A stretch of DNA of 64,000 nt from Pseudomonas soli (GTDB lineage Bacteria; Pseudomonadota; Gammaproteobacteria; Pseudomonadales; Pseudomonadaceae), in NCBI RefSeq assembly GCF_900110655.1, contig NZ_FOEQ01000015.1, forward strand, positions 1-64,000, read 5' to 3'. Shown here in pieces: positions 59,455-64,000 of this stretch. Numbering within the stretch: the stretch's first letter is position 1; each line of letters begins with the position of its first letter. The position numbers and the translations under genes were made by a program. The notes under the pieces were generated by a model. That model searched no databases, was not told the DNA's origin, and saw nothing but the letters and a program-made list of their open reading frames with translations.

Positions 59455-61074
59455 ATGAGCCTGTCACTTCTCAGCCGTTACGCCTTCTTCGCCGCCTGCG
59501 TGCTGTTCACCCTCGCCAGCCTGCCGTTCCTCGCCCACGACTGGCTGTGGCCGTTCGCCCTGACCACCGGCGTCCTGAGCCTGATCGGCGTGTTCGACCT
59601 GCTGCAGCAGCGCCACGCGGTGCGCCGTAACTATCCGATCCTCGGCAATATCCGCTACCTGGTCGAGGGCATCCGCCCGGAGATCCGCCAGTACCTGCTG
59701 GAGTCCGACAGCGATGCGCTGCCCTTCTCCCGCGCCCAGCGCTCGCTGGTGTATGCCCGTGCCAAGAACGAGGCCTCGGACAAACCCTTCGGCACCCTGA
59801 TCGATGTGTACGAGTCGGGCTTCGAATTCATCGGCCATTCCATGCGCCCCGCGCCGCTGGCCGACCCGGCCGCCTTTCGTGTCGTGGTCGGCGGCCCGCA
59901 ATGTACCCAGCCGTACTCCGCGTCGATCTTCAACATCTCGGCCATGAGCTTCGGCTCGCTCAGCGCCAACGCCATCCGCGCCCTCAACCAGGGCGCCAAG
60001 CTGGGCAACTTCCACCACGACACCGGCGAAGGCAGCATCAGCCCCTACCACCGCGAGCACGGCGGCGACCTGGTGTGGGAGCTGGGCAGTGGCTACTTCG
60101 GCTGCCGCACCGCGGATGGCCGCTTCGACCCCGAGCGCTTCGCCGCCCAGGCGCAGAGCCCGCAGGTACGGATGATCGAGATCAAGATGAGCCAGGGCGC
60201 CAAGCCCGGCCACGGCGGCATCCTGCCCAAGCACAAGGTGACCAGGGAGATCGCCGAGACCCGCGGCATCCTGATGGGCGAGGACTGCATCTCGCCGTCG
60301 CGTCACAGCGCCTTCTCCACGCCGATCGAAATGATGCAGTTCATCGCCCAGTTGCGTGAGCTGTCCGGCGGCAAGCCAGTGGGCTTCAAGTTCTGCCTCG
60401 GCCACCCGTGGGAGTTCATGGGCATTGCCAAGGCCATGCTGGAAACCGGCATCCTCCCGGACTTCATCGTCGTCGACGGCAAGGAAGGCGGCACCGGCGC
60501 CGCCCCGGTGGAGTTCACCGACCATATCGGCGTGCCGCTGCGCGAAGGCCTGCTGTTCGTGCATAACACCCTTGTCGGCCTGAACCTGCGCGACAAGATC
60601 AAGCTCGGCGCCAGCGGCAAGATCGTCAGCGCCTTCGACATCGCCAGCGTGCTGGCCATCGGCGCCGACTGGGCCAACTCGGCACGCGGCTTCATGTTCG
60701 CCATCGGCTGCATCCAGTCGCAGAGTTGCCACACCAACAAGTGCCCGACCGGCGTGGCCACCCAGGACGCCCTGCGCCAGCGCGCACTGGTGGTGCCAGA
60801 CAAGGCCCAGCGGGTGTACAACTTCCATCAAAACACCCTGCGCGCCCTGGCCGAAATGCTCGCCGCCGCAGGGCTGGAGCACCCAGCGCAACTGGAGGCC
60901 AAGCACCTGGTGCGGCGTATCTCGGCTACCGAGATCAAGCTGTTCTCGCAGATGCATGTGTTCCTCAAGCCGGGGGAGTTACTCACTGGCGAGGTGAACG
61001 GGCAGTTCTATTCGCGGATGTGGCAGCTGGCGCGGGCGGACAGCTTCGAGCCGCACAGCGAGGTAGCGGCCTGA
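59455..61074 (+). CDS. FMN-binding glutamate synthase family protein
   Basis: 539-residue protein with two N-terminal membrane helices (residues about 8-24 and 30-48) followed by the FMN-binding TIM barrel of glutamate synthase. Barrel motifs are FNISAMSFGSLSANAIRALN, KPGHGGILPKHKVTREIAET, VVDGKEGGTGAAPVEFTD and LGASGKIVSAFDIA. An Fe-S cluster ligand set is CIQSQSCHTNKCPTGVATQ. There is no glutaminase domain and no GltD partner, so it is not a normal glutamate synthase; the reaction is unknown. AAGGA precedes the start. Confidence 0.85.
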   Translation: MSLSLLSRYAFFAACVLFTLASLPFLAHDWLWPFALTTGVLSLIGVFDLLQQRHAVRRNYPILGNIRYLVEGIRPEIRQYLLESDSDALPFSRAQRSLVYARAKNEASDKPFGTLIDVYESGFEFIGHSMRPAPLADPAAFRVVVGGPQCTQPYSASIFNISAMSFGSLSANAIRALNQGAKLGNFHHDTGEGSISPYHREHGGDLVWELGSGYFGCRTADGRFDPERFAAQAQSPQVRMIEIKMSQGAKPGHGGILPKHKVTREIAETRGILMGEDCISPSRHSAFSTPIEMMQFIAQLRELSGGKPVGFKFCLGHPWEFMGIAKAMLETGILPDFIVVDGKEGGTGAAPVEFTDHIGVPLREGLLFVHNTLVGLNLRDKIKLGASGKIVSAFDIASVLAIGADWANSARGFMFAIGCIQSQSCHTNKCPTGVATQDALRQRALVVPDKAQRVYNFHQNTLRALAEMLAAAGLEHPAQLEAKHLVRRISATEIKLFSQMHVFLKPGELLTGEVNGQFYSRMWQLARADSFEPHSEVAA

Positions 61075-61083
61075 TCAGACTTC

Positions 61084-61106
61084 ATCGCAGGTCAAGCCCG
61101 CTCCCA
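61084..61106. repeat. Single REP-like unit
   Basis: ATCGCAGGTCAAGCCCGCTC plus CCA, a diverged half of the REP element seen elsewhere in the window. Confidence 0.6.
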
Positions 61107-61134
61107 GGCCAGGCCACGATGGTCGCCACACGAA

Positions 61135-61166
61135 AACAAAGCCCCGGCACTGGCCGGGGCTTTGTT
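61135..61166. terminator. Bidirectional intrinsic terminator
   Basis: AACAAAGCCCCGGC-ACTG-GCCGGGGCTTTGTT, a 14-bp stem between convergent genes. Confidence 0.9.
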
Positions 61167-61168
61167 CA

Positions 61169-62587
61169 TCAGGAGGCGGTACTCACCGTACCCTGCGCCT
61201 CTTTGGGCGCCAGGCGGAAGGTGTAGTACAGCGCCGTCAACAGCACCAGGAATGCCGGGCCGATGTACAGGGCCACGCGGGTGTCCGGGAAGTACGCCAT
61301 CAGGCCCACCACCAGCACCAGGAACGCCAGCGCCAGGTACGAGCTCAGCGGCCACAGCCACATGCGGTACTTCAGCGCGTTGCGCTCGGCGGTGGTGAGC
61401 CCGGCGCGGAACTTCAGTTGCGCAAGCAGGATCATCACCCAGGTCCAGATCGCGCCGAAGGTGGCGATCGAGGTTACCCAGACGAACACTTTCTCCGGCA
61501 CCAGGTAGTTGGCCAGCACGCCCAGCAGCAGCGCGCCGATCGACAGCAGCAAGGCGTTGCGCGGCACGCCGCTCTTCGAGGTGCGGGCGAAGGTGGCCGG
61601 GGCCTGGCCGTTCTGCGCCAGGCTGTAGAGCATGCGCCCGGTGCTGAAGATGCCGCCGTTGCACGACGACAGCGCGGCGGTGATCACCACGAAGTTGATG
61701 ATGCCGGCGGCAGTCTTGATGCCGAGGCGCTCAAAGGTCATCACGAACGGGCTGCCCTGGCTGCCGATCTCATTCCACGGGTAGATCGACAGGATCACGA
61801 ACAGCGCGCCCACGTAGAACAGCAGGATGCGCCAGAACACCGAGCCGATGGCCTGGGGGATGGTCTTCTGCGGGTTGCGCGCTTCGCCGGCGGTCAGGCC
61901 GATCATCTCCACGCCCAGGTAGGCGAACATCACCATCTGCAGCGACATCAGCACGCCGGTCACGCCGTTGGGCATGAAACCGCCGTTGCTCCACAGGTTG
62001 GAGACGCCCATGGCCACACCGTCGTTGCCGAAACCGAAGGCGATGATGCCGATGCCGCCCAGCACCATGGCGATGATGGTGACGATCTTGATCAGGGCGA
62101 ACCAGAACTCGAACTCACCGAATGCCTTGACCGCGATCAGGTTGATCGCGCCCATGCTGCCCAGGGCCATCAACGCCCAGATCCAGCGCGGCACGTCGGG
62201 GAACCAGATGCCCATGTAGATGGCCACCGCGGTGATTTCGGCGACGCAGGTCACCAGCCACAGGAACCAGTAGTTCCAGCCGGTCAGGAAGCCCGCCAGC
62301 GGACCGAGATAGTCTTGGGCGTAGCGGCTGAACGACCCGGCGACCGGATTGTGCACGGCCATTTCGCCGAGGGCGCGCATGATCACCAGGATGGCCAGGC
62401 CACCGATGATGTAGGAAAGCATGATGGCAGGGCCGGCCATTTCGATGGCCTTGGCAGAACCGAGGAACAGACCGACGCCGATACAGGCGCCGAGGGCCAT
62501 CAGACGGATGTGCCGTTCGCCCAGCTCGCGCTTGAGCGGGCCGCCCTGGGCGGACTCGCCCTGGGCAGGGTGGTTGCCGACTGGCAT
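61169..62587 (-). CDS. AAT-family amino acid permease (ProY-like)
   Basis: 472-residue amino acid-proton symporter of the APC superfamily with 12 predicted helices. Helix 1 begins RHIRLMALGACIGVGLFLGS; the GEMAVHNPVAGSFSRYA segment and the YLGVEMIGLTAGEARNPQKT segment in helix 6 are signatures of the AAT family. It resembles the E. coli ProY/YifK group more than GabP or AroP, but the substrate is uncertain. The Met at 62587 is a reasonable start; AGGTTG lies upstream on its strand. Confidence 0.88.
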   Translation of the reverse strand: MPVGNHPAQGESAQGGPLKRELGERHIRLMALGACIGVGLFLGSAKAIEMAGPAIMLSYIIGGLAILVIMRALGEMAVHNPVAGSFSRYAQDYLGPLAGFLTGWNYWFLWLVTCVAEITAVAIYMGIWFPDVPRWIWALMALGSMGAINLIAVKAFGEFEFWFALIKIVTIIAMVLGGIGIIAFGFGNDGVAMGVSNLWSNGGFMPNGVTGVLMSLQMVMFAYLGVEMIGLTAGEARNPQKTIPQAIGSVFWRILLFYVGALFVILSIYPWNEIGSQGSPFVMTFERLGIKTAAGIINFVVITAALSSCNGGIFSTGRMLYSLAQNGQAPATFARTSKSGVPRNALLLSIGALLLGVLANYLVPEKVFVWVTSIATFGAIWTWVMILLAQLKFRAGLTTAERNALKYRMWLWPLSSYLALAFLVLVVGLMAYFPDTRVALYIGPAFLVLLTALYYTFRLAPKEAQGTVSTAS

Positions 62588-63012
62588 AGCAATACAACCT
62601 CATTTTGTTATTGGATTTGACCTTCGTGCAGCACCGGCCGCGCCGATAGGCGGGGCGTCGTCTCGCCAGGCCGCCTTGTGGGCGGGCCTGTCCACCGGGC
62701 ACACAGCACCGACGGGTCGAAGGGGGCGAGCAGTATAGGAAGCAGCTTGTAGGGCTTTTCACTATATACAGCAGGAAATTTGGCGAGAATTCTCGGCCAA
62801 ATCCCCTTCACCGGAGGGGCATCCTGGCCTCGCTCCGCCCATGCACAGGAATGGGGCAGCTACCTTAGCAACATTGCCGAAGAATGGAAGTCGCACCAAA
62901 GGCGCATGTTCATACGTGATTCCCCGAAGCTACTTACAAATTTTTCACCAAACTCGGCCACCGTCTAAGCTTCAGGCAAGCAACGCGAAAACACCTGGCC
63001 GGACTCAAGACT
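62588..63012. other. Intergenic region
   Basis: 425 bp between the divergent permease and transglycosylase genes. It must hold both promoters. I see no gene, clear operator or RNA hairpin in it. Confidence 0.5.
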
Positions 63013-64000
63013 ATGGGCGCACTGTGGCAATCGGAACCAACCAGAACGGAAGCACCCAAAGAAACTCAGGCTGAAGCCCCCTTGTCCAAGACTCCACGTC
63101 AGCGCCGCCTGTGGTGGCGCCTGATCCTGCTTATCCTGCTGGTGGCACTGGTGGCGGTAGGTTTGGCCGCCTACGACGAATTCCAGACCTCGCGCCTGCA
63201 GTCCCGTGAATTCAGCCGCCTGGCCGGCACCCTGACCTATGCCCTGGAGCCCGGCCCGAGCGATGCCATCGTCTACCCGGGCGACGGCCCGTTCGACAAA
63301 CGCCTGGGCTACAGCGCCCTGGGCGAGTTCCTGCCACGACTGCTCAAGCGCGACTACCTGATCAACCAGCAAGTGCGCTTCTCCCCGGCGCTGATGAACT
63401 ACGTCGAACACGGCCTGTTCGTGCCCTACGTGGAGAAGATCCAGGCTGGCCTGTCGATCACCGACTGCCGCGGCGACATGCTCTACCAGTACAACTACCC
63501 GCAGCACCTGTATCCGAATTTCGCCGCGATCCCGCCGGTGATGGTCAACAGCCTGCTGTTCATCGAGAACCGCGACCTGCTCGACCCGAAGGACCCGCAG
63601 AACAACCCGGCGGTGGATTGGCCCCGCTTCGCCAAGGCGGCCTACAGCCAGATTGCCAAATACCTGGCCCTGCCCGGCCAATCTGCCGGTGGCAGCACCC
63701 TGGCCACCCAGCTTGAGAAGTATCGCCACTCGCCGGACGGGCTGACCGTCTCCGGCGCCGAGAAGATCCGCCAGATGATCTCCGCCAGCGTACGCGCCTA
63801 CCAGGGCGGCCCCGACACCACCGAGGCCCGCGAACGCATCGTGCGCGACTACCTCAACAGCGTGCCGCTGTCGGCCGTCCCTGGCCACGGTGAGGTGCAC
63901 GGCATGGCGGAAGGCTTGCGGGTGTGGTACGGCGCCGACTTCGATCAGGTCAACCAGGCCCTCACCTCCATCGCCACCGACGACAAGAGCATGGCCGAGC
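63013..64000 (+). CDS. Family 51 transglycosylase-domain protein, 5' part
   Basis: The first 329 codons of a larger gene; it runs off the window without a stop. A cytoplasmic tail (residues 1-34) and one membrane helix (RLWWRLILLILLVALVAVGL) come first. A periplasmic domain follows, with the peptidoglycan glycosyltransferase motifs LLFIENRDLLDP (the catalytic Glu of EDxxF-type motif 1, here ENRD), GGSTLATQLEKY (motif 2) and a downstream VRDYLNSVPL (motif 3-like). The degenerate motif 1 is also seen in other large transglycosylase-domain proteins of pseudomonads, as I recall. Whether a transpeptidase domain follows cannot be seen. Confidence 0.8.
   Translation, partial: MGALWQSEPTRTEAPKETQAEAPLSKTPRQRRLWWRLILLILLVALVAVGLAAYDEFQTSRLQSREFSRLAGTLTYALEPGPSDAIVYPGDGPFDKRLGYSALGEFLPRLLKRDYLINQQVRFSPALMNYVEHGLFVPYVEKIQAGLSITDCRGDMLYQYNYPQHLYPNFAAIPPVMVNSLLFIENRDLLDPKDPQNNPAVDWPRFAKAAYSQIAKYLALPGQSAGGSTLATQLEKYRHSPDGLTVSGAEKIRQMISASVRAYQGGPDTTEARERIVRDYLNSVPLSAVPGHGEVHGMAEGLRVWYGADFDQVNQALTSIATDDKSMAE

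Overview
The window reads as chromosomal DNA of a Pseudomonas species, most likely from the P. putida group. Codon use is GC-rich. The gene order around argG-motY-pyrC-rnt, bfd-bfr-grxD, argF, glpFKRD and metR is the one I know from pseudomonads, and the intergenic REP palindromes are of the P. putida type. No rRNA, tRNA, CRISPR array, insertion sequence or prophage was seen.

Layout. 1-458 holds dispersed and tandem repeats and no convincing gene. 459-4910 encodes envelope and metal-binding proteins: a collagen-like exported protein, a DUF1145 membrane protein, two paralogous OmpA lipoproteins, DUF6231, YchJ, a WHy-domain lipoprotein and a tiny His-rich SEC-C protein. 5103-11035 holds a QuiP-like acylase with altered active-site residues, a HicAB toxin-antitoxin pair, an M14-type deacylase, dcd and a cold-shock gene. 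11157-17924 holds apbC, metG, a reduced rnf cluster (A, D, G and E only) and nth. 18029-24669 has a PA3496-family gene, a BvgA-like regulator, a small membrane protein, argG, motY, pyrC, rnt and a 2-Cys peroxiredoxin. 24818-28386 is an iron and redox block (Fur-type promoter, bfd, bfr, grxD and a molybdopterin oxidoreductase). 28609-32211 has argF with an ArgR-type site, a coupled ABC ATPase, a PhzF protein and ybaK.

32358-37578 is the glycerol regulon glpF-glpK-glpR-glpD with GlpR-type operators. It is followed by a broken NEL-type E3 ubiquitin ligase effector gene (37630-39200). Next comes the acidic amino acid uptake operon aatJQMP with its two-component system aauSR, preceded by an AauR-type palindrome and a sigma-54 promoter. 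glpM lies beyond this block. A divergent alpha/beta hydrolase and a 1799-residue toxin-like protein sharing a domain type with the broken effector follow, then metR, a Nudix hydrolase, the Lhr helicase, a zinc-independent ribosomal protein L31 gene with a Zur-type box, an FMN glutamate-synthase-like protein, an amino acid permease and the 5' part of a family 51 transglycosylase that runs off the window.

Most interesting points: (1) the rnf cluster lacks rnfB and rnfC, and the remaining RnfA and RnfE have lost cysteines that hold the membrane [2Fe-2S] cluster; (2) the NEL effector relic and the giant toxin-like gene lie within 16 kb of each other; (3) the QuiP homologue has Arg where the family has an active-site His; (4) a strongly structured repeat and a 9-copy octamer repeat lie at the left edge. 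All functions are inferred from sequence reading alone; no database search was run.
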